Source: an uncultured Oscillospiraceae bacterium
GTDB lineage: Bacteria; Bacillota; Clostridia; Oscillospirales; Acutalibacteraceae
Reading direction: 5' to 3'
Length of the DNA: 31,374 nucleotides
Assembly (NCBI GenBank): GCA_900545625.1
Contig: UQZS01000019.1
Location: 1 to 31,374 of the forward strand
Below are positions 6,902 through 14,516 of the stretch, in pieces (within the stretch, counting starts at the first letter, position 1; each line of letters starts with the position of its first letter). Position numbers and translations under genes: made by a program. The notes beneath the pieces are model-generated. The model ran no database searches, was not told the DNA's origin, and worked only from the letters and a program-made list of their open reading frames with translations.

Positions 6902-9352
6902 ATGCGTCTGAAACAAAAGGTGATCTCGACGGCGGAAGCGATCGCCGCCCATTTTAACGGACTATCGCAGGAGGAAAGCGCCCGCGCGCAGGCGGAAAAG
7001 GTCGTAACGCCCGGCATGCCCGAGCTTCTTCGCCGTGCCGCGGCAGAGGGCGCCGTACTTTTGAAAAACGAAAATATACTGCCTTTCCCGAAGGGCAGCC
7101 GCGTATCCGTGTTCGGACGCGGGCAGACCGAGTGGTTTTATACGGGCTACGGCTCCGGCGGCGACGTCAACAAGCCCTATGCCGTGGATCTGATCACGGG
7201 TTTACGAAATTGTGCAGACCTGCAACTGAACGAAACGCTTGCCGAACAGTATGCAAAGTGGAATGCCGAAAATCCGATCGACCATGGCTTTTGGGGGCAT
7301 TGGCCGCGCTTTTATCCGGAAATGCCCGTTTCAGACGCCTTGTGTGCTGCGGCGGCGGAAACATCCGACTGTGCGGTGGTCGTCATCGGGCGGTCTTCAG
7401 GGGAGGATCGGGAAAACGCGCTGGAAAAGGGAAGCTATTATTTGACGGATGAAGAAACAAGGCTGCTTGCCGCCGTGACGGACCGTTTCGACAAAGTTGC
7501 CGTTCTGCTCAATATCGGCAGTATAATGGATTTTTCATGGCTTGACGGTTTTTCCGGGAAGATCGGAGCGGCGCTGCTCGTTTGGCAGGGCGGCATGGAA
7601 AGCGGGAATGCCGTCGCGGATCTGCTGTGCGGCGCGGCCACACCGTGCGGGCGGCTTGCCGATACAGCGGCACGCAGTTACAACCTGTATCCGTCGGCAG
7701 AAAACTTCGGGGGCCGCGATTTCAACAACTATACGGAAGATATCTTTGTCGGCTACCGCTGGTTTGAGACCTTCCAGCCCAACGCCGTGCAGTATCCGTT
7801 TGGCTTTGGCTTGAGCTATACGAAATTTTCGATGAAATTTCAAAAGCTGTCGGAAACCGCGCAGGGCTTTACGGTCGCCTGTACGGTCAAAAACGCCGGC
7901 AAGACCTACACGGGCAAGACCTCGGTGCAGGTGTATTTGAAAAAACCGAACGGCGTGCTCGGCAACCCCGCACGCATTTTAGGAGGCTTTGCAAAAACAA
8001 AGCCGCTTGCCCCCGGCAAGCAGCAGACTTTGGAAATTTTTGTCCCGCGCGAGCGGCTGTCCTCCTATGATGAAAGCGGCGAAACGGGTTATCCCCATGC
8101 CTATGTTATAGAAGCGGGCGAATATGAATTTTTCCTCGGCGGCAGTGTGCGCGAAGCCCAAAAGGTCGGTTCTTTTGTCCAATCCAAAACCGAATCGGTC
8201 GCGACGCTTCGGGAAGCATGCGCCCCGCGTGCGGCATTTGATGTGTATCGCGCGAAAGAGACGAACGGTGTGCGCACGGCGGTCAAAGAGCCTGTACGCA
8301 CCGCGCGCAGCGATCTGAAAAAGCGCATCCTGCACAGCCTGCCCAAAGCCGTGCCGATGACGGGCGACAAGGGACTAAAGCTTTCCGATGTGTTGAACGG
8401 TAAAGCGACCATGGATGCGTTCGTCGCACAGTTCGATTTGACGGAGCTGGAAGCCATTTCACGCGGCGATTATACGATGAACAGCTCGCTCGGCGTGCCG
8501 GGCAACGCCGGTGCGTTCGGCGGGGTGCTTGAATCTCTGCGTGCAAAGGGTGTGCCGCCTGTCACGACGACCGACGGCCCTTCGGGCATTCGGCTGTATA
8601 GCTGCTGCTCGCTTCTGCCCATTGGAACCTTGCTTGCCTGTACCTTTGATACGGCGCTCGTCGAAGAGGTCTATGCGCTTCTCGGACAGGAAATGCGTGA
8701 ACGCGGATCGGATGTTCTCTTGGGCCCCGGCATGAATATCCATCGCAATCCGCTTTGCGGCCGCAATTTTGAGTATTTTTCCGAAGACCCCTATTTGACG
8801 GGCAAGATCGCCGCTGCCTGTGTGCGCGGCGTGCAGAGCGCGGGCGTTTCCGCCTGCCCCAAGCATTTTGCCTGCAACAATCAGGAATTTCGCCGCAACC
8901 GCAATGATTCGCGCGTTTCCGAACGCGCGCTGCGTGAAATTTATCTGAAAGGCTTTGAGATCTGTATAAAGGAAGCAAGTCCGAAGACCATTATGACCTC
9001 GTACAATAAGATCAACAGCGTGTACGCACATTATAATTACGACCTTTGTACCACGATCCTGCGTGGGGAGTGGGGCTACAGGGGGCTTGTGATGACCGAC
9101 TGGTGGATGCGCCCGCAGCATTCGCCGGAATTCCCGCAAATGCGCGACAACGCCTATCGTGTGCGTGCCCAGGTGGATCTCCTGATGCCCGGCGGCAGCC
9201 GCACAGGCAAGCGCAAAAGCGACGGCACACTGCTGAAAACCTACGGAAAGCCGGAGGGGATCACCTTAGGCGAAATGCAGCGCAGTGCGGAAAATGTCCT
9301 GCGCTTTGCGATGCACAGCCCCGCCATGGAGCGGCTGAAGCCGAAAGAATAA
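6902..9352 (+). CDS. Glycoside hydrolase family 3 with swapped domain order
   Basis: This 816-residue exo-acting beta-glycosidase (glucosidase or xylosidase type) has no signal peptide, so it is cytoplasmic. The order is reversed relative to classical GH3. The alpha/beta-sandwich domain comes first (EGAVLLKNENILPF about 50-61, VVVIGRSSGEDREN). An FnIII-like segment follows after PFGFGLSYTKF (about 300). The TIM-barrel domain is C-terminal, with TTDGPSGIR (about 557), CPKHFACNNQE (K654-H655) and the nucleophile in VMTDWW (Asp733). This permuted arrangement is known from rumen beta-glucosidases of Ruminococcus and Butyrivibrio. The ribosome binding site is AAGGAG. It is the last gene of the GH43-symporter-GH3 operon and probably hydrolyses the imported oligosaccharide. 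Confidence 0.92.
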   Translation: MRLKQKVISTAEAIAAHFNGLSQEESARAQAEKVVTPGMPELLRRAAAEGAVLLKNENILPFPKGSRVSVFGRGQTEWFYTGYGSGGDVNKPYAVDLITGLRNCADLQLNETLAEQYAKWNAENPIDHGFWGHWPRFYPEMPVSDALCAAAAETSDCAVVVIGRSSGEDRENALEKGSYYLTDEETRLLAAVTDRFDKVAVLLNIGSIMDFSWLDGFSGKIGAALLVWQGGMESGNAVADLLCGAATPCGRLADTAARSYNLYPSAENFGGRDFNNYTEDIFVGYRWFETFQPNAVQYPFGFGLSYTKFSMKFQKLSETAQGFTVACTVKNAGKTYTGKTSVQVYLKKPNGVLGNPARILGGFAKTKPLAPGKQQTLEIFVPRERLSSYDESGETGYPHAYVIEAGEYEFFLGGSVREAQKVGSFVQSKTESVATLREACAPRAAFDVYRAKETNGVRTAVKEPVRTARSDLKKRILHSLPKAVPMTGDKGLKLSDVLNGKATMDAFVAQFDLTELEAISRGDYTMNSSLGVPGNAGAFGGVLESLRAKGVPPVTTTDGPSGIRLYSCCSLLPIGTLLACTFDTALVEEVYALLGQEMRERGSDVLLGPGMNIHRNPLCGRNFEYFSEDPYLTGKIAAACVRGVQSAGVSACPKHFACNNQEFRRNRNDSRVSERALREIYLKGFEICIKEASPKTIMTSYNKINSVYAHYNYDLCTTILRGEWGYRGLVMTDWWMRPQHSPEFPQMRDNAYRVRAQVDLLMPGGSRTGKRKSDGTLLKTYGKPEGITLGEMQRSAENVLRFAMHSPAMERLKPKE

Positions 9353-9360
9353 GCCAAAAG

Positions 9361-9396
9361 CGGGGAGACGCTTTCCTGCAAGGTCTCCCCGTTTTT
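9361..9396 (+). terminator. Rho-independent terminator after GH3
   Basis: CGGGGAGAC/GTCTCCCCG form a 9-bp perfect stem with a 13-nt loop, followed by TTTTT. Confidence 0.9.
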
Positions 9397-9428
9397 GCAC
9401 TTTCTCCGTGCACGGCGCGGATTTCGGA

Positions 9429-9457
9429 TTGACAACTGCCCGTGTTTTGACTATAAT
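9429..9457 (+). promoter_or_regulatory. Consensus promoter of tRNA-Leu
   Basis: TTGACA (9429-9434), 17 bp, TATAAT (9452-9457): a perfect sigma-A promoter 16 nt before the mature tRNA 5' end. Confidence 0.92.
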
Positions 9458-9473
9458 AGAGTTCGTCACAAAC

Positions 9474-9560
9474 GCCGCTGTGGCGAAATCGGCAGACGCA
9501 AGGGACTTAAAATCCCTCGGTGGCAACACCGTACCGGTTCAAGTCCGGTCAGCGGCACCA
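9474..9560 (+). tRNA. tRNA-Leu (anticodon UAA)
   Basis: An 87-nt class II tRNA. The acceptor stem is GCCGCTG/CAGCGGC, the anticodon loop CTTAAAA gives UAA, the variable arm is long (CGGTGGCAACACCG), and the T arm is CCGGTTCAAGTCCGG. The discriminator A and CCA are encoded. It stands alone with its own promoter and terminator. Confidence 0.97.
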
Positions 9561-9585
9561 GCGGCAAGCTGCCGCTTCCAAGTCG

Positions 9586-9619
9586 CGCACTTCACGTTTG
9601 TGGAGTGCGTTGCTTTTTT
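9586..9619 (+). terminator. Terminator of tRNA-Leu
   Basis: CGCACTTCAC/GTGGAGTGCG pair over 10 bp (one wobble) around a 4-nt loop, followed by TTGCTTTTTT. A second dyad, AAAGCTGAAAT/ATTTCAGCTTT, lies at 9670-9716 and could be a back-up. Confidence 0.8.
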
Positions 9620-9784
9620 GCCCGCGTTTTTTATCGGTACTTATTTTGTCAACATGACCCATGAAACGTAAAGCTGAAATTCGGAGCAGGGAAGGCGCGA
9701 TTCGGATTTCAGCTTTTAGATTGTAATTCTTAACGATATGGTTTTGCACAATTTGAGTTTTCCTTCAAAGGGGGCTTGTTTTCC

Positions 9785-10765
9785 ATGTACAGAAAGATCA
9801 CGGCCGTTGTTCTTGTAGGGGTGTTGCTGCTTGCCTCGTTCGGCTGCATGCACACGGCAGAGCAGACGGTAGACTATGGCCTTGCAGAAAACTGGGCTTA
9901 TCTTGAGATCGACGAAACCGGGCGCGCGGATGTGTTCTTCGTTTGCCCGACCGTTTACGGCGGCAGCGCGGATAGCTTCAATATGCCTTTGGATGACGCT
10001 TCGGCGAAAGCAGATTTTGTCGGGGCTACCAACATGGAAAAAGGGATATATGACGCGGGGTGTCGTTTCTTTGCACCGTACTATCGGCAGGCGGGGCTGA
10101 ATGCTTATGCGCTGTCCGCGCAGGAGCGGGAGGAATACCTGGCTTTTGCCTATGCGGATGTGAAAAATGCTTTTCTTTACTATATGGAGCATTATAACGA
10201 GGGGCAGCCCATTATTTTGGCGGGCTTTTCCCAAGGGGCAGATCTATGCCTGCGGCTTTTGAAGGATTGCTTTGCCGACGAAGCGACAGCGTCTTTGCTT
10301 GTCGCCTGCTATGCGATCGGCTGGAGCATTTCCGAAGAAGAGCTGGCGGCATATCCGCATATGCAGTTCGCCTCCGGCGAGCGGGATACCGGGGTGATCG
10401 TTTCTTTTAACAGCGAAGCGGAAGAAATTGACGATTCTCTGATCATACCTGCCGGTACGCATACGCTGGCGATCAATCCGCTCAATTGGAAAACCGATGG
10501 CACGCCTGCGGATAAATCCGAAAACTTGGGCGCTTGCTTCACGGATTATGAGGGGAATATCCAAACAGAGATCCCGCATTTGACCGGTGCCTATATCGAT
10601 CCGGAGCGCGGCGCATTGAAAATAACGGATGTTTCCGCGCAGGAGTATCCCGCGGGATTATCTATATTCCGGGACGGCATATATCATATCTATGATTACC
10701 AATTCTTTTACCGTAACCTCCAGGAAAATGTCGGCGTGCGGTTAGACGCCTATTTTGCCGCATAG
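9785..10765 (+). CDS. DUF3089-like alpha/beta hydrolase, probable lipoprotein
   Basis: This 326-residue exported protein has a signal peptide (about 1-20) ending in ASFGC. Cys21 is a probable lipidation site, although the lipobox is not canonical at -3 and -2. The mature part resembles the DUF3089 family: VFFVCPTVYGG near residue 50, a nucleophile elbow GFSQG (Ser149), and the family-like C-terminal YHIYDYQFFYRNLQENV. Hydrolysis of an ester or peptide bond is likely from the GxSxG elbow; the substrate is unknown. I choose ATG 9785 because AAAGGGGG ends 10 nt upstream; the in-frame TTG at 9776 is too close to that site. It is a single gene between the tRNA-Leu terminator and the CRISPR locus, with no evident functional link to cas genes. 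Confidence 0.78.
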   Translation: MYRKITAVVLVGVLLLASFGCMHTAEQTVDYGLAENWAYLEIDETGRADVFFVCPTVYGGSADSFNMPLDDASAKADFVGATNMEKGIYDAGCRFFAPYYRQAGLNAYALSAQEREEYLAFAYADVKNAFLYYMEHYNEGQPIILAGFSQGADLCLRLLKDCFADEATASLLVACYAIGWSISEEELAAYPHMQFASGERDTGVIVSFNSEAEEIDDSLIIPAGTHTLAINPLNWKTDGTPADKSENLGACFTDYEGNIQTEIPHLTGAYIDPERGALKITDVSAQEYPAGLSIFRDGIYHIYDYQFFYRNLQENVGVRLDAYFAA

Positions 10766-11060
10766 CGAGCCGATTGGATTCATTTCTCCAAATCGCTTCA
10801 CGCGATGCGGGCACAACCTTTTCAAAAGCCGGCAGATAGGATGCTTCCCGCCTTTTTCAAAAAAGCATCTTGCGATTTATTTATTTGATACGAGCGTTGC
10901 AGAGCATATTGAACCTTCGTTCCATTTTGCAGATCTTGGTTCAATATGCTCTGTTTTTTCGCAGTCTTTTTCCCGGGCAATGCGGTAAAGTCCGTATTAT
11001 GGGACTTAGTATGTGCTATGCTGTGGCTATGTGGGGAAAGTACTGCGGCAGGGATATATT
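10766..11060. other. Intergenic stretch without a recognisable gene
   Basis: I see no credible coding sequence here. It holds the strong terminator at 10900-10959 and, before it, a dyad GGATGCTT/AAGCATC. The part at about 10990-11060 has short near-repeats (GCTATGCTGTGGCTATG) but nothing I can name. Confidence 0.5.
10900..10959 (+). terminator. Long-stem terminator downstream of the DUF3089 gene
   Basis: CAGAGCATATTGAACC and GGTTCAATATGCTCTG form a perfect 16-bp stem around a 22-nt loop, followed by TTTTTT. Confidence 0.85.
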
Positions 11061-11067
11061 GAAAACG

Positions 11068-11100
11068 CAAAGGGCAGCAGGAAATTCCCGCTGCCCTTTG
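11068..11100 (-). terminator. Terminator-like hairpin closing the crRNA-like RNA
   Basis: CAAAGGGCAGC and GCTGCCCTTTG form a perfect 11-bp stem that extends inward (GG/CC) towards a small loop. On the minus strand it is followed by CGTTTTC, a weak T-tract. It occupies the place where a second CRISPR repeat would stand. Confidence 0.55.
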
Positions 11101-11131
11101 GGCTTTCGGCATAGCCGCAATAAAAATTCTT

Positions 11132-11164
11132 TTTTCTATCCACATCAACGGAGCGCCTGATGAC
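11132..11164 (-). repeat. Degenerate type I-C CRISPR repeat, solitary, upstream of cas3
   Basis: It is 33 nt, the same length as the array repeats. Positions 1-3 (GTC) and 22-32 (GTGGATAGAAA) are identical to them. The 18-nt centre is ATCAGGCGCTCCGTTGAT, which can still pair ATCAG with TTGAT (four Watson-Crick pairs and one G-U) directly before the conserved G22, the expected Cas5c cleavage site. Confidence 0.8.
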
Positions 11165-11170
11165 AAATAT

Positions 11171-11199
11171 ATTATACACATTTTTTAATACAGTGACAA
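11171..11199 (-). promoter_or_regulatory. Promoter of the crRNA-like RNA
   Basis: On the minus strand TTGTCA (plus 11194-11199) and TATAAT (plus 11171-11176) are 17 bp apart. The predicted start, 7 nt after the -10 box, is 11164, the first base of the degenerate repeat. Confidence 0.8.
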
Positions 11200-11225
11200 G
11201 ATATTTCAAAATGTTAGAAAAACAC

Positions 11226-11286
11226 TTGACAAATGTTATTTTTTGCCCCATTATTATATTGTGATGTTTTATAACCTCACTATAAC
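11226..11286 (+). promoter_or_regulatory. cas operon promoter region (two candidate promoters)
   Basis: Candidate 1 has TTGACA (11226-11231) with a weak -10 such as CATTAT (11249-11254, 17 bp). Candidate 2 has TTGTGA (11259-11264), 16 bp, TATAAC (11281-11286). Sequence alone does not decide between them. The region is strongly AT-rich. Confidence 0.6.
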
Positions 11287-11291
11287 TTCTT
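11257..11291 (-). promoter_or_regulatory. Candidate protospacer for the crRNA-like RNA in the cas3 promoter/leader
   Basis: Read on the minus strand from 11291, AAGAAGTTATAGTGAGG pairs with the guide at positions 1-5, 7-8, 10-11, 13-14 and 16-17, and TAT at 19-21 also matches. Mismatches fall at 6, 9, 12, 15 and 18. The adjacent PAM-side triplet is TTT, compatible with relaxed I-C PAMs (TTC preferred). Cascade bound here would cover candidate promoter 2 and the transcribed leader up to the ribosome binding site. Confidence 0.6.
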
Positions 11292-11312
11292 AAATAAAAA
11301 AGGAGGGTATAC

Positions 11313-13739
11313 ATGGAGTCTATTCCGCTCGCACACACGCGCCAGGGGAGCGGCGAAGCCGGTGTTCAGACGCTGCAGGAGCACAGCCGCCATGTCGCCG
11401 AGATTTGCGCGGCGCTGAGCGGCAGGATCGGGCTTCGTAACTTAGGGTATTTAACAGGCCTTTTGCACGATGCGGGCAAGGCGCATCCAAAATGGCAGAC
11501 ACATTTGCGCGAAAACACATCCGAAAAGCCGGGGCATGCTTACGCGGGGATGCTCTGGCTCTGGGAAAACCGCACAGGCGGCGGGGATTCACAAAACCTT
11601 GCCGCGCAGTTTGCCACGCTGGCGATCGGCTGTCACCACAGCGGCAGGTGCGATATGATCTCGCCGGATGGAATCGATTGCTTCAGAGAACGTATGGCTG
11701 CCGCGCATGCCGATTCGATGTATATGGAAAGCATGAATCATTTTTTTGCGCATTGCTGCACAAAAGCCGAAGTTTATGCGCTGCTGGAAAGCGCCGCAGA
11801 GGAACTGCACGCGTTGTGCGGGCGCGTCGCGGCGGCGTTTCCGTTACAGGGCGAGGATAGGCAGGCGAACAAGCGGTATGCAAACAGCGTCCGTTTTGCC
11901 ATGGGTCTTGTCCAGCGCTTTTTATTCAGCGCCTTGGTGGATGCTGACTGGACCGACACCGCCTGTTTTATGCAAAACCGTCCGCTGCCAAAAGAGCCGG
12001 ACGATATACAGCGGCAAGGAACTTGGGACAAGCTGTCAGAACATACCGAGCAGTTTGTGACGGCATTGCCGGCGCTTTACCCCATAGATCGTCTGCGCCG
12101 GGATATCTCAGAACGATGTATGCGTGCCGCTGAGCGCTGCGGCGAGGGGGTCTATCGCCTTTGTGTGCCGACCGGCGGCGGAAAAACCTATGCGGGACTG
12201 CGCTTTTGTATGCAGATGGCAAAAAAGCACAATGCGCAGCACGTGTTTTATTTCTCACCGTATAAATCGATCACCGGACAAAACGCCGCCTGTATTCGGC
12301 AGGCGCTTGGCAGCGTGGATGCGGTGCTGGAACACCATTCCGACGTTCTCGCACCCGAAGAGAACACGGAAAGCGAACGCTTTTTAGCGCAGTCGCAGCG
12401 CTGGCAGGGGGTGCCGGTGATCTGTACGACGATGGTGCAGTTCCTGAATACATTGTTTGCCGCACCGCGGCAAAACGTGCGCCGGCTGTGTGCGCTTTCA
12501 AACAGTGTGCTGCTGTTTGATGAGATCCAGGTGTTGCCGCTGCAGCATACCTACCTGTTTAATTTGGCCGTCATGACGCTGTCTGAATTATTGCACTGTA
12601 CGGTCGTGTTGTGCACCGCCACACAGCCGACGCTGGAGCGCGCTGCCTACCCGCTGCGTTTTTCCGAACCTGTAGATCTGGTGGAAAACAGCAAAGACCT
12701 GTTCCTTCCGTTTTGCCGGACGCGTCTCATCCCAAAGTTGATCCCCGGCGGTATGCACGCACCGCAGCTTGCCGATTTCATTTGTGCGCAGGCACGGAAT
12801 AATCGAAGCATTTTGATCGTGCTCAATACGAAAAAAGCCGTCAACAGCCTGTTTGATGCGCTGCAGGGGCAGACACCGGCAGATACGAAGCTGTTTTGTC
12901 TGACGACTTATCTCTGCAGTCAGCACCGACGCGATGTGCTTACACAAATATCAAAAGCTTTGCGCAGCGGAGAACGGCTGATCTGCGTCAGCACCCAGCT
13001 GATCGAAGCGGGCGTGGACTTGAGTTTTGACTGTGTGGTGCGCAGCCTTGCAGGACTGCCGAATATCGCACAGGCTGCCGGACGCTGCAACCGCCACGGG
13101 CAGGGCGGCGTGCGCGATGTGTATCTGGTCGTGTGTGCCGATGAGGATCTGCGCCATCTGCCGGAGATCGACGATGCGCGGCGGATCACACGCGACTTAC
13201 TCGACACGTGCGATCCAAACACCGACCTGCTTTCCCCGCAAATGATGGACGCCTATTTCCGGCAGTATTACGAGAACGCGGCGCAGTCGAACAAGGCGGC
13301 GTATCCCGCACCGGGGCGTGACTTACCGCAAAATACCACGCTTTTGGATCTGCTGTCGAGTAATACTTGCGGTGTGCGGGCGTTCGTGGAAAGCGGGCAT
13401 AAAAGGCCCGGAACATGGAGTCTGTGCCAAGCATTCGGCACGGCGGAGCGCCTGTTTGAAGCCATAGCCGACGCTGCGGTTCCCGTGCTGGTGCCGTATA
13501 AAGAAGGCGTACGAAAAATCGCAGAGCTGTTTTCCTTGTCGCCGGATAAGGTGCGGTTGTCCGATCTGCAGCCCTATACCGTATCGCTTGGGAAAAGAGA
13601 TGTGGACAGGCTCGAACAAGCGGGCGCGGTTTATCCTGCCCTGCAGGGTGCGGTGCGCGTCTTGCGGGAAGAATTCTATGACAGCGAGAAGATCGGTGTT
13701 CGCATACAGGCGGAGGCTGTGCCGCCCTGTTTCGTATAA
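11313..13739 (+). CDS. cas3: CRISPR-associated nuclease-helicase Cas3 (type I-C)
   Basis: This 808-residue effector nuclease is recruited by Cascade to unwind and degrade target DNA. The N-terminal HD nuclease domain shows LQEHSRHV (His24/27), LLHDAGK (His52-Asp53) and GCHHSG (His108-His109). The SF2 helicase follows: Walker A PTGGGKT (286-292), Walker B DEIQ (403-406) followed by VLPLQHTYLF, motif III CTATQPT (434-440), and motif VI QAAGRCNRHGQ near 590. Length and order are normal for I-C and no key residue is missing. The ribosome binding site is AAGGAGGG at 11300-11307. It heads the cas operon, so repression at its promoter would affect all downstream cas genes. Confidence 0.96.
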   Translation: MESIPLAHTRQGSGEAGVQTLQEHSRHVAEICAALSGRIGLRNLGYLTGLLHDAGKAHPKWQTHLRENTSEKPGHAYAGMLWLWENRTGGGDSQNLAAQFATLAIGCHHSGRCDMISPDGIDCFRERMAAAHADSMYMESMNHFFAHCCTKAEVYALLESAAEELHALCGRVAAAFPLQGEDRQANKRYANSVRFAMGLVQRFLFSALVDADWTDTACFMQNRPLPKEPDDIQRQGTWDKLSEHTEQFVTALPALYPIDRLRRDISERCMRAAERCGEGVYRLCVPTGGGKTYAGLRFCMQMAKKHNAQHVFYFSPYKSITGQNAACIRQALGSVDAVLEHHSDVLAPEENTESERFLAQSQRWQGVPVICTTMVQFLNTLFAAPRQNVRRLCALSNSVLLFDEIQVLPLQHTYLFNLAVMTLSELLHCTVVLCTATQPTLERAAYPLRFSEPVDLVENSKDLFLPFCRTRLIPKLIPGGMHAPQLADFICAQARNNRSILIVLNTKKAVNSLFDALQGQTPADTKLFCLTTYLCSQHRRDVLTQISKALRSGERLICVSTQLIEAGVDLSFDCVVRSLAGLPNIAQAAGRCNRHGQGGVRDVYLVVCADEDLRHLPEIDDARRITRDLLDTCDPNTDLLSPQMMDAYFRQYYENAAQSNKAAYPAPGRDLPQNTTLLDLLSSNTCGVRAFVESGHKRPGTWSLCQAFGTAERLFEAIADAAVPVLVPYKEGVRKIAELFSLSPDKVRLSDLQPYTVSLGKRDVDRLEQAGAVYPALQGAVRVLREEFYDSEKIGVRIQAEAVPPCFV

Positions 13740-13772
13740 AGATAAAGTAAACGGATTAAAGGAGGAATCTGT

Positions 13773-14516
13773 TTGGAACACGCCAATTCTATTTCCCTGC
13801 GGGTTTGGGGGCGGTATGCGCTGTTCAGCGACCCCATCACCCGCCTCGGCGGTGAAAAGTGCAGCTATCCGATCCCGACGTATCAGGCGATCAAAGGGAT
13901 CTTGGAAAGCTGTTACTGGAAGCCGACATTCGTCTGGGTGCCGGACGAGATCCGCATCCTGCGCCCCATTGAGACCGAGTCTAAAGGGGTGCGCCCGATT
14001 CAGTACAACAACGGGAAAAACGACCTGTCCATCTACACCTATTTGTCCGATGTCGAATATCAGGTGCGTGCGCATTTTGAATGGAATCTGCATCGCCCCG
14101 ACCTTGTGGGCGACCGGAACGAAAATAAGCACTATTTTATTGCAAAGCGCATGCTTGAGCGCGGCGGGCGCCGGGATGTTTTCCTCGGGACGCGCGAATG
14201 TCAGGGGTATATTGAACCCTGCGAATTCGGCGCGGGAACGGGCGCGTATGACAACACACCGCCTATGCCTCTGGGGCTGATGCTGCATGGCATCACCTAT
14301 GCGGATGAGTCCGGCGACGGGCATATGTACGAGCGTCTCTGGCGGCCCGTTATGCGCGCGGGCGTGGTGCAATTTGTACGCCCGGAAGACTGCCCGGTCG
14401 TGCGGCCCATCCGCAAACAAAATATTAAGACTTTCACGCTCGGCGAAACGGTCGAGCCTGTCGAACGTCTGTTTAAGGAGGTGGCGCCGCGTGGGATGGA
14501 TGGAACGCTGCTTTGA
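13773..14516 (+). CDS. cas5c: Cas5c (Cas5d), crRNA-processing endonuclease of type I-C Cascade
   Basis: This 247-residue RAMP protein takes over pre-crRNA cleavage in I-C systems, which lack Cas6, and stays bound to the 5' handle. The catalytic triad described for the Bacillus halodurans enzyme (Tyr46, Lys116, His117) has counterparts in Tyr48 (ESCYWKP) and Lys119-His120 ([12 protein letters not shown]). A C-terminal glycine/arginine-rich part (RGMDGTLL) ends the protein. The start is TTG 13773, 8 nt after a strong AAAGGAGG (13758-13764), with no ATG nearby in frame. It lies 33 nt after cas3 and overlaps cas8c by 26 nt. Confidence 0.93.
   Translation: MEHANSISLRVWGRYALFSDPITRLGGEKCSYPIPTYQAIKGILESCYWKPTFVWVPDEIRILRPIETESKGVRPIQYNNGKNDLSIYTYLSDVEYQVRAHFEWNLHRPDLVGDRNENKHYFIAKRMLERGGRRDVFLGTRECQGYIEPCEFGAGTGAYDNTPPMPLGLMLHGITYADESGDGHMYERLWRPVMRAGVVQFVRPEDCPVVRPIRKQNIKTFTLGETVEPVERLFKEVAPRGMDGTLL

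Larger units (their letters stand above)
11061..11164 (-). ncRNA. Candidate crRNA-like regulatory RNA (solitary degenerate I-C repeat, spacer-like guide, hairpin)
   Basis: The minus strand carries, in order, a promoter (11199-11171), a degenerate I-C repeat (11164-11132), about 31 nt of spacer-like sequence (11131-11101), and a terminator-like hairpin (11100-11068) followed by CGTTTTC. The predicted RNA is about 100 nt and would start on the first G of the repeat. The repeat keeps GTC at its 5' end and the 11-nt run GTGGATAGAAA at its 3' end in exactly the same register as the array repeats. The guide begins AAGAATTTTTATTGCGG and partially matches the cas3 promoter/leader. Cas5c processing would leave an 11-nt handle. 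crRNA-like regulators that direct Cascade or Cas9 to cas promoters are known in other CRISPR types; this one is inferred from sequence alone. Confidence 0.72.

Noticed and set aside
11027..11338. 103-codon minus-strand frame covering the region upstream of cas3
   Set aside because: It overlaps the cas3 start and the promoter and crRNA-like elements, has no recognisable domain, and its composition looks non-coding.
13323..14420. 365-codon minus-strand frame opposite cas3 and cas5c
   Set aside because: Antisense to cas genes with all catalytic motifs; no ribosome binding site.
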